A stretch of 40,519 nt of DNA from a virus, in IMG/VR virus record IMGVR_UViG_3300027896_000097, positions 1 through 40,519 of that record; one strand, given 5' to 3'. Within the stretch, counting starts at the first letter, position 1; each line of letters opens with the position of its first letter. The notes beneath the pieces were generated by a model. The model was given only the letters and a program-made list of their open reading frames with translations, was not told the origin of the DNA and did not search any database. Of the stretch, positions 8,108 to 15,560 are shown in pieces. A program made the position numbers and the translations under genes.

Positions 8108-8467
8108 ATGTATAAAATTCAAAATATCACCACTGATCCCAAACAGGCTTTTAGCCTGACGGTTCCCAATAGCGGGGACGTAGCCCAGCTCGCCTTGCGA
8201 TATAGTTCGAATTCGCAGGGATGGGTCATGGACTTGACCTATGGGAATACGGTGATCACCAATCGAAGAGTATGTTCAAGCCCAAGCCTGTTACGGCAGT
8301 GGAAAAACATCTTCCCCTTCGGGCTCGCCTGTTTTGCAGTAGATGGGACAGATCCCTATTACATCAGTGATTTCCAGTCTGGCCGGTGTTGCCTGATGGT
8401 TACCAGTGCGGAAGAAACGGGGAATTATGAAAAATTCCTGTCGGTGCAAAAAGATGCCGAAGCTTAA
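8108..8467 (+). CDS. baseplate plug protein (cyanophage Pam3 gp18-like)
   Basis: 119 residues. The pattern NQAFSL-like start, ALRYSSNSQGWVMDLTYGN, then VCSSPSLLRQWKNIFPFGLACF and DPYYISDFQSGRCCLMV matches the small baseplate plug proteins described in the Pam3 baseplate. These fill the hub centre between the Dit-like ring and the spike. ATG immediately follows the previous stop with no gap, suggesting coupled translation. Confidence 0.65.
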   Translation: MYKIQNITTDPKQAFSLTVPNSGDVAQLALRYSSNSQGWVMDLTYGNTVITNRRVCSSPSLLRQWKNIFPFGLACFAVDGTDPYYISDFQSGRCCLMVTSAEETGNYEKFLSVQKDAEA

Positions 8468-9449
8468 CAAGATATATGAGCTTTGGGTACAGGAACATGA
8501 TTCCCTTGATTACTTTATTGTCCGGCCACCGATGTCGGTAGAATTTAACATCGAGCGTAACGTCTGGGCACAGTCCTCAGATGCCAACTTCAAAATCTAT
8601 AATCTTTCCGCAACCACGCGTGGAAAGATATTCAGGGATCGTTTTGAAGAGTGGGAGCCTTCAATCCCAGTAAATACAAACTTCAAACTTCCCGATGGGT
8701 CGATCGGAACCAATCGCCCGGGCAATGTTCAGTTTTACGGGGGGTATGAGCATGATGGGAAGGGATTGTCGATGCTATTTAATGGACAGCTTCATTACGG
8801 GCATTCAACCCGCCGGGGGCCGGAATTCATTACCGAGCTCGAATGCCTTGACCTTTCCGTCAGCCAATATGCCAGCCAGTCAGCGCGAACTTTAGCGGCG
8901 GGAAGGAATAAGAAAGAGATTATCGAATGGCTTCATAATGATATTGGGTCCGGGCCCGGTATTATCGGGCCGGGGTTTGATGAGCCTTTGGGAAATATCC
9001 GGGGGGTAACATTACAGGGCAACACATTAAAACTGCTTCATGATGTAACGAACGGGAACTGGTACTCTGATCTGGGCATACCCATCGCCATTAAGGATTG
9101 GGAAGTAATAGACAACCCAAACATTAGAAAAATTAGTCCGGAAACGGGAATGATTAATGTTCCGATAAAAGCCAACAACGTCGTAATAGCGACATTGATG
9201 TTTACCCCTGAAATAATAGTCGGCCAATACATCCAAGTTGAGACCGCCGAAGGATCACGTGCTCAAGGTTTGACGGCCTTGGGGAATAAAACTACTTCAC
9301 GCGGCAACTATGATGGGAATTATAAGGTTTTGGGTATTAAGCACGCTGGGATCATTTCCGGTACCCATGACGCCCAGACCATAACCACGGTTTCGCTCAT
9401 AAAGTTAACACGAGCGCCGGTATTCGTGTCACTGCCGGGAGCGTTATAA
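8454..9449 (+). CDS. baseplate hub protein
   Basis: 331 residues from the chosen start. The region RPPMSVEFNIERNVW..SSDANFKIYNLS resembles the N-terminal barrel of gp27/gpD-type hub proteins that sit above the spike, and the protein continues with alternating beta strands. Context (plug before, Gp138-like spike after) supports a hub role. The start is uncertain: ATGs at 8406, 8427 and 8454 are in frame and all overlap the plug gene; 8454 was picked because the recognisable sequence begins there. The end overlaps the next ATG by one base. Confidence 0.6.
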   Translation: MPKLNKIYELWVQEHDSLDYFIVRPPMSVEFNIERNVWAQSSDANFKIYNLSATTRGKIFRDRFEEWEPSIPVNTNFKLPDGSIGTNRPGNVQFYGGYEHDGKGLSMLFNGQLHYGHSTRRGPEFITELECLDLSVSQYASQSARTLAAGRNKKEIIEWLHNDIGSGPGIIGPGFDEPLGNIRGVTLQGNTLKLLHDVTNGNWYSDLGIPIAIKDWEVIDNPNIRKISPETGMINVPIKANNVVIATLMFTPEIIVGQYIQVETAEGSRAQGLTALGNKTTSRGNYDGNYKVLGIKHAGIISGTHDAQTITTVSLIKLTRAPVFVSLPGAL

Positions 9450-10150
9450 TGGAAAAGAATACTGTCGCAATCAGCCTTGGAGATCTCTTGAATAAGAAGG
9501 CTGATGAGGTGGTTCGTAATCTGTTTTGCGCGCTTCCCGGACGGATCGAGACCTACGACCCCGCGCTCACCACGGCCACCGTTTCGGTAATGATAAAGAC
9601 TGTAAATGAGAAGACCGGGGATATCAAGCCTTATGCCGGGTTGGTAGACGTTCCGGTCCTGCAGTTATCCGGTGGGCTTGCGGGGATCAATCTGCCGATC
9701 ACGGCCGGGGATCCGTGTCTGGTGGTTTTCGGTGATCGGGATATCGACAATTGGTTTGCTACGGGATCCGCACAGCCGCCGAACAGCCGCCGGGTCCATA
9801 GCGCGGCCGATGGTTTCGCGATCGTGGGGTTCCGGCCGCTGACCAATCCGGTCGACCGGCCGGACTATCTGGCGGCCGGGCTCTACCGGGATGCCACCCA
9901 GATCTCGATCAAGAACAACCGGGCGGCCATTAAGAACGGGACGACCGACCTGCTTACGCTCCTGCAGGCGTTCTGCGACGCGGTGATCTCGTCAATCAAT
10001 TCAATCGGTGCCTCGCCTTCGCTAACCACGGTGCAGAGCGGGTCTACTCCGCTGTCGGTTTCAATCAGCAAAGATACGTCTGCGGTCACGACCGCCAAGA
10101 ACAATCTGATCAACTTATTGTATTCAGGTGATATAATAACGCCGACGTAA
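9449..10150 (+). CDS. baseplate central spike (Gp138 N-terminal domain type)
   Basis: 233 residues. The beginning (..ALPGRIETYDPALTTATVSV) and the following OB-like part (VDVPVLQLSGG ... ITAGDPCLVVFGDRDIDNW) match the phage Gp138 N-terminal domain of membrane-piercing spikes, then a beta-helix-like segment (DATQISIKNNRAAIKNG) and a helical tail. It would be the needle tip driven into the envelope on sheath contraction. It is the last gene before the lysis region. Confidence 0.75.
   Translation: MEKNTVAISLGDLLNKKADEVVRNLFCALPGRIETYDPALTTATVSVMIKTVNEKTGDIKPYAGLVDVPVLQLSGGLAGINLPITAGDPCLVVFGDRDIDNWFATGSAQPPNSRRVHSAADGFAIVGFRPLTNPVDRPDYLAAGLYRDATQISIKNNRAAIKNGTTDLLTLLQAFCDAVISSINSIGASPSLTTVQSGSTPLSVSISKDTSAVTTAKNNLINLLYSGDIITPT
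10129..10137 (+). promoter_or_regulatory. extended -10 element before the lysis region
   Basis: TGATATAAT with TATAAT at 10132-10137, inside the last codons of the spike gene and 28 bases before the peptidase ATG. No clear -35 was seen. Second of three copies of this string in the window. Confidence 0.35.
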
Positions 10151-10164
10151 GGGGGTAACGTATT

Positions 10165-10488
10165 ATGAAGATCTGGAGCCAACGGGATCCGCGCTGGAAA
10201 GACTTACTGCTGGGAAAATCGGGTCTGACGATGGGCAGGGAGGGGTGCTATGTAGTTGCGATTTCAAGCATACTCGAAAGATCTCCGGATGAGGTTTTAG
10301 AAGTTCTAAATAAAAATGATTGTTTTGACTTAGATGGATTACTTGATAATTTGAAGGCCGCAAAAGTCCTCGGATATTCATACCAAGAAGTTAAAAAAAA
10401 TCCGATGAGGATTTGTATTGCCGAGATTGATTATAGTCCGGCACCGGGGATTCAGAGTCACTTTGTGGTTTGGTTGGGGGGAAATTAA
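10165..10488 (+). pseudogene. C39-like cysteine peptidase / endolysin, N-terminal part (gene interrupted)
   Basis: 107 residues. The start (WSQRDPRWKDLLLGKSG) followed by TMGREGCYVVAISSIL is the pattern of peptidase C39-like domains, with the catalytic Cys in GREGC and the catalytic His in SHFVVWLGG near the end. The frame stops at TAA 10486-10488, right after the His strand. The missing last strand with the catalytic Asp (DPWTG) is found 500 bases further at 10991, after a reverse-strand HNH gene. Phage proteins of this kind commonly sit beside holins and are suspected to be peptidoglycan or peptide hydrolases. Whether the truncated product is active is unknown. Confidence 0.65.
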
Positions 10489-10973
10489 ATATGCTTATAA
10501 AGCGAGGGATTAAATCCTTTTTTACAATATGGGCAAATTATTCTTCCTTGATGGTTTTTAAGGTTTGTTCTAAGTTCGAGATTTTCAATTCGATTATCAT
10601 CTCGGATTCCATTAATATGATGGGTCGATTCGCCCTTTTTCAAATATCGACCAAGAAATTTCTCCATAACAAGCCGATGCTCAGGAATATATCCCGACTT
10701 CGTAGTAAAGGGATGTTCGCGATTTTTGATCATAATATATCCCCCTGCCCATATTACACGGCCTCCCTTCCAAGCAGGATTTTTATCATAGCTGTTGCGT
10801 TTACTCGTTTTTTCTCTCCATTCTTTCGAATTACAGGCACATTTACTGCTACAATATGTTCTGCGATTAAAATGCCAATTAGATTCAATCTTTCTTTGAG
10901 GTGGTTTTCTATCCGGCCATTCTTTTCTTGTCATCTTTTTACCGCAACCCAGGCATTTTTTAGTTTGTTTCAT
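10485..10973 (-). CDS. HNH homing endonuclease inserted in reverse into the peptidase gene
   Basis: 162 residues on the minus strand. An N-terminal CLGCGKK..CSSKC zinc knuckle is followed by an NPAWKGGR segment, then the HNH core EHRLVMEKFLGR and HHINGIRDDNRIENLEL, and a last CPYCKKGF motif. The core is closely similar to the HNH protein at 16575. The gene fills nearly all of the ~500 bases that split the C39-like domain, leaving no space for an intron ribozyme. A consensus promoter (10981-11009) reads into it with the ATG about 7 bases after TATAAT, so its mRNA is probably leaderless; no Shine-Dalgarno is present. Confidence 0.85.
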   Translation of the reverse strand: MKQTKKCLGCGKKMTRKEWPDRKPPQRKIESNWHFNRRTYCSSKCACNSKEWREKTSKRNSYDKNPAWKGGRVIWAGGYIMIKNREHPFTTKSGYIPEHRLVMEKFLGRYLKKGESTHHINGIRDDNRIENLELRTNLKNHQGRIICPYCKKGFNPSLYKHI

Positions 10974-10980
10974 AATGATT

Positions 10981-11009
10981 ATTATATATCATGGGGATTA
11001 AAATGTCAA
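10981..11009 (-). promoter_or_regulatory. consensus sigma70 promoter for the reverse HNH gene
   Basis: On the minus strand: TTGACA (11009-11004), 17-base spacer, TATAAT (10986-10981), then 7 bases to the HNH ATG at 10973. Both hexamers are exact consensus. The -35 overlaps codons of the downstream peptidase fragment (KMS). Confidence 0.8.
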
Positions 11010-11266
11010 GAATAATGGATCCGTGGACTGGCACAATTAAAGAAAATCATTGGAAGGTTATAAATTACCGAATAATAAATATCCCAATCTACCCCGCAAG
11101 GCCCCCAGACGTAGAGGAAGCCCCTACAGCGCAAGCAAGCGCCAAGCTGGCGGCATTGCCCAAGGAAGGGGTCCCGGTCGCACCAGCCTCAAATTCCTTG
11201 AGCTGGAGGGGACTGTGGGAGACTTTACTGGGCAGGATCGGGGAATGGCTGAACGGGCTGGGATGA
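10991..11266 (+). pseudogene. C39-like peptidase, C-terminal part with linker (interrupted gene)
   Basis: 91 residues. The start contains RIMDPWTGTIKENHW, the last catalytic strand of a C39-like peptidase (Asp of the Cys-His-Asp set), followed by a Pro/Ala-rich linker and a helical amphipathic tail (GLWETLLGRIGEWLNGLG). Joined to the fragment ending WLGGN it would give a continuous domain. No good ribosome binding site precedes ATG 10991, so it may not be made separately. The stop overlaps the next ATG (ATGA at 11263-11266). Confidence 0.6.
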
Positions 11267-11466
11267 ACGAGATACCTTCGATCGAGGAAGCCCGGGCGGC
11301 GCTGGATCTTAAGGAGGCCCATGTCAGCGTGGTCGCGGACCCCAAGTTGAAGGAAGATAAAAAAGCTTACTGCGAGAGCATTGGCCTTTATTGCCGGTCA
11401 TGTGGAAGATGGTGGTGTTTTAACCATGATGATTATAAGGAGGTGAGAAAAAATGAACGAACCTAA
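11263..11466 (+). CDS. small Cys-containing protein in the lysis region
   Basis: 67 residues, start chosen at 11263 because its ATG overlaps the previous stop. The C-terminal half has YCESIGLYCRSCGRWWC.NHDD, a candidate single zinc-binding knuckle. No family recognised. The next gene overlaps its end by 14 bases, and that gene's ribosome binding site (AAGGAGG) is inside this reading frame. Confidence 0.55.
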   Translation: MNEIPSIEEARAALDLKEAHVSVVADPKLKEDKKAYCESIGLYCRSCGRWWCFNHDDYKEVRKNERT

Positions 11467-11686
11467 ACCCGGTATCGCGACTACGGAATTTTGGGCAGTG
11501 ATCGTTAACACGATCATCGGGCTTCTTACCATGATCGGGATCGTAAATCCCGCGTCCAAGGATGCTTTGGTCCAATCGCTCAACACCTTGGTTGGGGCGG
11601 CTATCACAATTTCAGGCGTGATCGCGTATCTGATCAGCCGGACATGGCTGAAGGCCAAGACGCCTGCTGAAATAAAAAACGCTTGA
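11453..11686 (+). CDS. holin-like small membrane protein
   Basis: 77 residues with two hydrophobic segments (about 14-31 and 45-62) separated by a short polar turn (NPASKDALVQS), and a charged C-terminus (RTWLKAKTPAEIKNA), like phage class II holins. It has a strong AAGGAGG site and follows the peptidase fragments, so a lysis role, forming pores in the inner membrane, is likely. A two-TM spanin-like or other membrane function remains possible. Confidence 0.6.
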   Translation: MNEPKPGIATTEFWAVIVNTIIGLLTMIGIVNPASKDALVQSLNTLVGAAITISGVIAYLISRTWLKAKTPAEIKNA

Positions 11687-11886
11687 TGCCGTTGCTCCGG
11701 ATCATTGACCGATGTGTGGCCGCTGGGGTTTCATGGGATGTCGCCATGTCGAGGATCCGGGGCGATTATTATCAGGAGCAGATCGACTACGCCGTCAGGG
11801 AGTACCAGCGGCAGTACCCCCAGCGGATGGAGACCAACATTCCCGGTTTCCAGAAATGGATTGATGAGAATAGCGGGCCGAGGTGA
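11686..11886 (+). CDS. small hypothetical protein
   Basis: 66 residues from ATG 11686, which overlaps the holin stop by one base (a TTG at 11683 is also in frame). Predominantly helical and charged (YYQEQIDYAVREYQRQYPQRM). No family recognised. It is the last gene of the virion/lysis transcription unit, 38 bases before the terminator. Confidence 0.5.
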   Translation: MPLLRIIDRCVAAGVSWDVAMSRIRGDYYQEQIDYAVREYQRQYPQRMETNIPGFQKWIDENSGPR

Positions 11887-11923
11887 AGGACGGGTTCCCC
11901 CCTTGCCTTTCCCGGAACGTGAA

Positions 11924-11961
11924 CCCCGGCCGGGGATTATGAACCGGCCGGGGATTTATTT
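11924..11961 (+). terminator. strong rho-independent terminator
   Basis: A perfect 10-bp GC stem, CCCCGGCCGG (11924-11933) with CCGGCCGGGG (11944-11953), loop of 10, followed by ATTTATTT. It closes the structural/lysis unit. The 12022-12049 promoter for the next unit follows. The rest of the 11887-12080 gap holds no gene. Confidence 0.75.
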
Positions 11962-12021
11962 GACATGGCGGGTGGGGTTTATTATTGAACCTTGGGGGCT
12001 ACGGTCTTTTTTAATTTCCGC

Positions 12022-12049
12022 TTGACAATTCTTTTGGGGGGAGTAGAAT
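12022..12049 (+). promoter_or_regulatory. sigma70 promoter for the replication/regulation unit
   Basis: TTGACA (12022-12027), 16-base spacer that includes a G6 run, TAGAAT (12044-12049). The first gene starts about 32 bases further on. A weaker candidate (TTGACA 11960, N17, TATTGA) is immediately after the terminator. Confidence 0.65.
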
Positions 12050-12080
12050 TTGGTTTCAATGATTGATTTGAGGAATGGGC

Positions 12081-12266
12081 ATGGATGAAGCGTTAGAGGA
12101 AAAACTGAACCGGATTTTCTGCAAAGCCATTGCACGGGCGCTTGGCGCTATGGAGATTGAGAACTGCGGCCAGCCGGTCAAGGCCGCGGTCAAGTCTTAT
12201 TTCTGGGATGTGATGGGCGAGACCTTGAGGATCCTGCGCGAAGATTATCCGAAGCTATTTAAGTAA
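12081..12266 (+). CDS. small hypothetical helical protein
   Basis: 61 residues from ATG 12081, chosen over ATG 12075 because only the former has usable spacing to TTGAGG. Helical, with one Cys and a Trp-containing second helix (SYFWDVMGETLRIL). Family not recognised. First gene after the promoter at 12022, so likely early expressed. Confidence 0.5.
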   Translation: MDEALEEKLNRIFCKAIARALGAMEIENCGQPVKAAVKSYFWDVMGETLRILREDYPKLFK

Positions 12267-12288
12267 AGGGAAAGGTGAGGTATAAAGA

Positions 12289-12828
12289 ATGGATTATATA
12301 AGAGATACCCGACAGCGTGTTTTTGTGATGAACGATGAATATCTGAACGGCTACGCGAAGGTCTGCGGGATCTACGCTACGGGCGTTTATCTATCTCTAT
12401 GCCGGCACGCTGGGAAAGACCAGACCTGTTTTCCATCTAAGCGGCTGATTGCCGAAGAGCTGGGGATATCTGAGAGGCAGGTCTACGACTCCTTAATGGT
12501 CCTTCAGCGAATGAATTTGATCAAGATTAATAGGCAGGACCGATTAACTAACGGGTCGTTTCGTAATAACACCTACGTGCTTCTTGACAAAACCGTCTGG
12601 ATGAAGAAGCCGCAGGCATATTGTGCCGACGGCATATCAGGACATCCGCCGCAGGCATATCAGCGCAATCACCGTAGGCACACGGTGCCTACTAAGGATA
12701 CACATAAGAAGAAGGGTACACATAATAAGGGAAAGGCAGATTTTTTAAATTCTGATCGGATCCCGGAATCGGACGAGGCCCGGGATATCATTAAGCAACT
12801 GAGGGGGAGTATAAATGAAACCCGATAA
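12289..12828 (+). CDS. winged-helix (HTH_36-type) DNA-binding protein, possible replication initiator
   Basis: 179 residues. Residues ~20-85 form a winged helix of the HTH_36 kind: YLSLCRHAGKDQTCFPSKRLIAEELGISERQVYDSLMVLQRMNLI. The C-terminal half is basic and low-complexity with many His/Lys (HNKGKADF..). Such proteins in phages often start replication or regulate early genes. No primase or DnaD-like domain was seen. Overlaps the next gene by 14 bases. Confidence 0.65.
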   Translation: MDYIRDTRQRVFVMNDEYLNGYAKVCGIYATGVYLSLCRHAGKDQTCFPSKRLIAEELGISERQVYDSLMVLQRMNLIKINRQDRLTNGSFRNNTYVLLDKTVWMKKPQAYCADGISGHPPQAYQRNHRRHTVPTKDTHKKKGTHNKGKADFLNSDRIPESDEARDIIKQLRGSINETR

Positions 12829-14152
12829 ATCAATGACCGCTGTCTGGCCGCTATCGAAACTAAGCAACTGGGACCGGAACCCCCGGGAGGTTACTCCGAA
12901 GGCTTTGGAGCGGCTCAAGCGGCAGATACAGAAGCACGGGGTGTATAAGCCCATCATCATCAACACCAACCCCAAGGTCGCTCCGGTGGGGGCAGTGGCC
13001 GGCGGTAACATGAGGCTCCGGGCCATGCAGGAGCTCGAGATCCCGCAGGTCTGGGTCATTCCCAAGCACTTCAAGACCCTTAAGGAGATGATCGAGATCT
13101 CGCTTTCCGATAATGACCGGGTGGGCCGGTACAACGAAGAGAGGCTGGTCAGTTTGGTTTCGGGCATGGAGATCGATCTCGGGGACTACTCGGTTGATCT
13201 GGGAGAACCCCCCAACCTCGATGTGATCGTAAAGAACTACGGGGCCCCGGGCCCCAAGGACGATGAGGCACCGCCGCTTCCCGCCAAGCCCCGGTCGAAG
13301 GTCGGGGATTTCTACGAGCTCGGGGAGCACCGGGTGCTCTGCGGCGACTCGACCTCTGAGGAGGCGTTCGAACGGCTCATGGGTAAGGAGCTGGCGCAGG
13401 TCTGCAATACGGACCCGCCCTACAACATCGATTATCACTTCTGGGCTCGGGATCCCCGGGGAACCAGAAAAAAGAACGACCCGGACGGCCGGATGTTCAG
13501 CGATGATATGACCAATGAAAAGTACCTCGAGTTTATAACCACCGTGGCCCGGAACATCTTTAAATTCTCGGCCGACTCGATGTCGATCTACTGGTGGTTT
13601 GCTCCGCGCAACATCGAACCCAACCTGCAGGCGCTTCGGGACGCCGGGTTTTATCCCAGCCAGTGGATCATCTGGTTGAAGAACAGCCTTATGCTTTCCC
13701 GGCACGATTATCATCACTGCTTCGAGCCCTGCCTTATGGGATGGAAGAAGGGGCAAGTGCATCTGGGAAATAAGAACATACTCAATCTCAAGGACGTATT
13801 TTCGGAATTCAAGAACGACGACGAAGCGCTTAAGCGCTGGCTGTCGCAGGTGTTCATCGAGGAGTTCGATGTCTGGTTCCAGCATAGGGACAACACCAAG
13901 GAATATCTGCACCCCACGCAGAAGCCGGTCGCGCTGGCCGAGCGGGCGATCAAGAAAAACAGCCAGCCCGGGGATATCATTTTAGACGCCTTCGGGGGGT
14001 CGGGGTCCACGCTGATCGCGGCGCAGAAGCTCGGGCGCCGGGCGCGGATCATGGAGCTCGATTCCGCGTATGTCGACGTGATCGTGACGCGGTACTGTGG
14101 TTTTGCCGAAGCCAGTCAAGTGATTAAGAACGGGAAGAAGATTGCATGGTAG
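12815..14152 (+). CDS. ParB-fused DNA methyltransferase (N6-adenine or N4-cytosine, beta class)
   Basis: 445 residues. Residues ~9-95 are a ParB/Srx-like domain (NPREVTPKALERLKRQIQKHG, then GAVAGGNMRLRAMQEL). The C-terminal part is a DNA methyltransferase with the catalytic DPPYN at 200-204 placed before the SAM-binding DAFGGSGST near 396-404, the beta-class order. The HPTQKP segment of these enzymes is present (residues ~365). Such fusions are frequent in phages and are thought to methylate DNA against host restriction. Specificity cannot be told from the sequence. Confidence 0.85.
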   Translation: MKPDKSMTAVWPLSKLSNWDRNPREVTPKALERLKRQIQKHGVYKPIIINTNPKVAPVGAVAGGNMRLRAMQELEIPQVWVIPKHFKTLKEMIEISLSDNDRVGRYNEERLVSLVSGMEIDLGDYSVDLGEPPNLDVIVKNYGAPGPKDDEAPPLPAKPRSKVGDFYELGEHRVLCGDSTSEEAFERLMGKELAQVCNTDPPYNIDYHFWARDPRGTRKKNDPDGRMFSDDMTNEKYLEFITTVARNIFKFSADSMSIYWWFAPRNIEPNLQALRDAGFYPSQWIIWLKNSLMLSRHDYHHCFEPCLMGWKKGQVHLGNKNILNLKDVFSEFKNDDEALKRWLSQVFIEEFDVWFQHRDNTKEYLHPTQKPVALAERAIKKNSQPGDIILDAFGGSGSTLIAAQKLGRRARIMELDSAYVDVIVTRYCGFAEASQVIKNGKKIAW

Positions 14153-14159
14153 AAAGGAC

Positions 14160-14190
14160 TTGACAAGATGACACCGTATGGCACTATTAC
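14160..14190 (+). promoter_or_regulatory. possible promoter for the RHH-SSB unit
   Basis: TTGACA at 14160-14165 with TATTAC at 14185-14190 (spacer 19, longer than optimal), directly after the methyltransferase stop and 37 bases before ATG 14227. Confidence 0.35.
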
Positions 14191-14226
14191 TGCAGGTTGA
14201 ATGAATGCATGGAGGAGGTGGAAAGA

Positions 14227-14463
14227 ATGGCTAAAAAGTTATCGGAGTATAAAGAGAAGATTCGGAAGCAGATGACTGAGGAAAAACCAAAGCCCAAAGA
14301 ACCAAAGGAATGGATACTTATAATCGTTCAGGCGGAGTCGCATGAGCAGAAGGAGTTGTTCCGGGCGGCGGCGAAACATTTGGGGACGTCGATGTCGGAG
14401 TTTATGATAAGGTGCGCACTTGGTCATATGGCGAGTCTGGTTGATAAAGGAGGAAAGGCATGA
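14227..14463 (+). CDS. small ribbon-helix-helix-like protein
   Basis: 78 residues. The start at 14227 is preceded by GGAGGAGGT with 7-base spacing, better than the upstream ATG 14197. The sequence WILIIVQAESHEQKELFRAAAKHLGTSMSEFM has a beta strand followed by two helices, as in ribbon-helix-helix regulators. Overlaps the SSB gene by 4 bases. Could autoregulate the preceding promoter. Confidence 0.5.
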   Translation: MAKKLSEYKEKIRKQMTEEKPKPKEPKEWILIIVQAESHEQKELFRAAAKHLGTSMSEFMIRCALGHMASLVDKGGKA

Positions 14464-14804
14464 GTGGATTGAATAGGTCCATATTAGCAGGCAGATTGGT
14501 CGCGGATCCCGAGGTCCGGTATACCAGAGAAGAGACTGCGGTTGCCAACTTCAGGATCGCCATAAAAACCACGGGCAAGGAAGCCAACTTTATTAACTGT
14601 GTGGCGAAAGGCAATCTGGCGAAGATCTGCGGAGAGTACCTTAAGAAAGGGAAGCTGGTCGCGGTGGAAGGAAAACTGCAGATCAGGAAGTGGTCCGATA
14701 AAAGCGGCCGAGTAAGGACCGAAACCGAGGTTTTGATCGAGGATCTGCAGATGCTGGATTCCCGAATGTATCAGGCCGGGGAAAAGGCCAAGGAGAAGCC
14801 ATGA
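14460..14804 (+). CDS. ssb: single-stranded DNA-binding protein
   Basis: 114 residues. OB-fold SSB pattern: LNRSILAGRLVADPEVRYT, VANFRIAIKTTGKEANFINCVAKGNLAKICGEYLKKGKLVAVEGKLQIRKW and a last beta strand. It binds single-stranded DNA during replication and recombination. The usual acidic C-terminal tip (DDxIPF) that recruits partner proteins is missing; the protein ends basic (GEKAKEKP). Overlaps the next gene (ATGA). Confidence 0.9.
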   Translation: MSGLNRSILAGRLVADPEVRYTREETAVANFRIAIKTTGKEANFINCVAKGNLAKICGEYLKKGKLVAVEGKLQIRKWSDKSGRVRTETEVLIEDLQMLDSRMYQAGEKAKEKP

Positions 14805-15007
14805 TCGTGGCGAGGGACGAGCGGCGGTTCCGGGCTTCGGTCTATATTGATGTCTGGGTTTCGCGCACCGATGATCTGGAAGCTGATCGGATAGCGGCCC
14901 ATCGGATCGCCGATGAGTTTGCCGGCCTGCGGCCCAACAGCTACGTGGGGGGAGTAGCGGCGTATGGGCAGGGGGAGATTAGTAAGGCACTGGACCGGGA
15001 AATATAA
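14801..15007 (+). CDS. small hypothetical protein
   Basis: 68 residues, coupled to SSB by ATGA overlap. It has an alpha/beta pattern: FRASVYIDVWVS then a charged helix DLEADRIAAHRIADEFAGL and a short beta end. No family recognised; probably soluble and involved in DNA metabolism by context. Confidence 0.5.
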   Translation: MIVARDERRFRASVYIDVWVSRTDDLEADRIAAHRIADEFAGLRPNSYVGGVAAYGQGEISKALDREI

Positions 15008-15018
15008 GGGGGGAAAGT

Positions 15019-15468
15019 ATGAGCGAAGATTATAAATATATGCTGAGTTTGAAGACCGCGGACGGGCAGGTAATGGTCGTAGTGAAAGCGGACACCGCTT
15101 TGGAGTTCGATTCCAAGATTGTGGAGGCCAAGAGCCTGTATCATAAGCACTTTCCGGATCCGGCGGCCGCGGAAAAGGAATCGGGAGGGCAGAGCCCGGC
15201 GGCGCAGGCGAAGGAGTTTTTGAAGAATGCCGAGAAGGCGTCTAAGGAAATGTCTGAGCACACCGAAGCCGCGCATGAAAAGAAAACGCCCGAGGACGTT
15301 ACGGTTAAGTGCCAGTTCTGCGGAGGTCCTATGGATGATAACCGGGGCAAAAGCAAGAACCCCAAGGCCCCGCACTATAAGTGCTTGGACGCTTTGAAGA
15401 AGGGTTGTTTTGGCGCGGCATGGTGGAGAGGCGGACAGCTGTCATGGAGCAATAAACCACCCCGCTAA
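15019..15468 (+). CDS. small protein with C-terminal zinc ribbon
   Basis: 149 residues behind AAGGGGGG. N-terminal ~45 residues form a beta-alpha unit (YMLSLKTADGQVMVVVKADT), a low-complexity helical linker follows, and the C-terminus has CQFCGG...HYKCLDALKKGC, a zinc ribbon related to those in phage single-strand annealing or ERF-like accessory proteins. Family not recognised with certainty. Followed by the structured region at 15479-15560. Confidence 0.5.
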   Translation: MSEDYKYMLSLKTADGQVMVVVKADTALEFDSKIVEAKSLYHKHFPDPAAAEKESGGQSPAAQAKEFLKNAEKASKEMSEHTEAAHEKKTPEDVTVKCQFCGGPMDDNRGKSKNPKAPHYKCLDALKKGCFGAAWWRGGQLSWSNKPPR

Positions 15469-15478
15469 CAGGGTAGAG

Positions 15479-15560
15479 GGCGAGGTGACAATGCACCTCG
15501 CCTGTGATGTAACGGGGCCGGGCGCCTTTAATGGCAGAGGCTTTTCACCTGCCCGGCCCC
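15479..15560 (+). promoter_or_regulatory. structured RNA region: two perfect hairpins before the next gene
   Basis: Hairpin 1: GGCGAGGTG (15479-15487) pairs with CACCTCGCC (15494-15502), 9 bp, loop ACAATG. Hairpin 2: GGGGCCGGGC (15514-15523) pairs with GCCCGGCCCC (15551-15560), 10 bp, with an inner GCCT/AGGC stem. Hairpin 2 ends 2 bases before AAAGGAG, the ribosome binding site of the gene at 15575. There is no U-run, so this is not a terminator. Loop 1 includes an in-frame ATG (15491) and its stem includes a Shine-Dalgarno-like GAGGTG. Confidence 0.6.

Noticed and set aside
10476-11010. Group I or II intron around the reverse HNH gene
   Set aside because: The ORF takes up nearly all of the inserted bases, leaving no space for a ribozyme core.
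11960-11990. Second promoter TTGACA-N17-TATTGA after the terminator
   Set aside because: The -10 is poor and the -35 overlaps the terminator tail; the 12022 promoter is better placed.
12860-13912. 350-residue minus-strand ORF under the ParB-methyltransferase gene
   Set aside because: It mirrors a GC-rich well-identified gene, has no ribosome binding site or promoter and reads as low-complexity without recognisable motifs, unlike the intein antisense gene.
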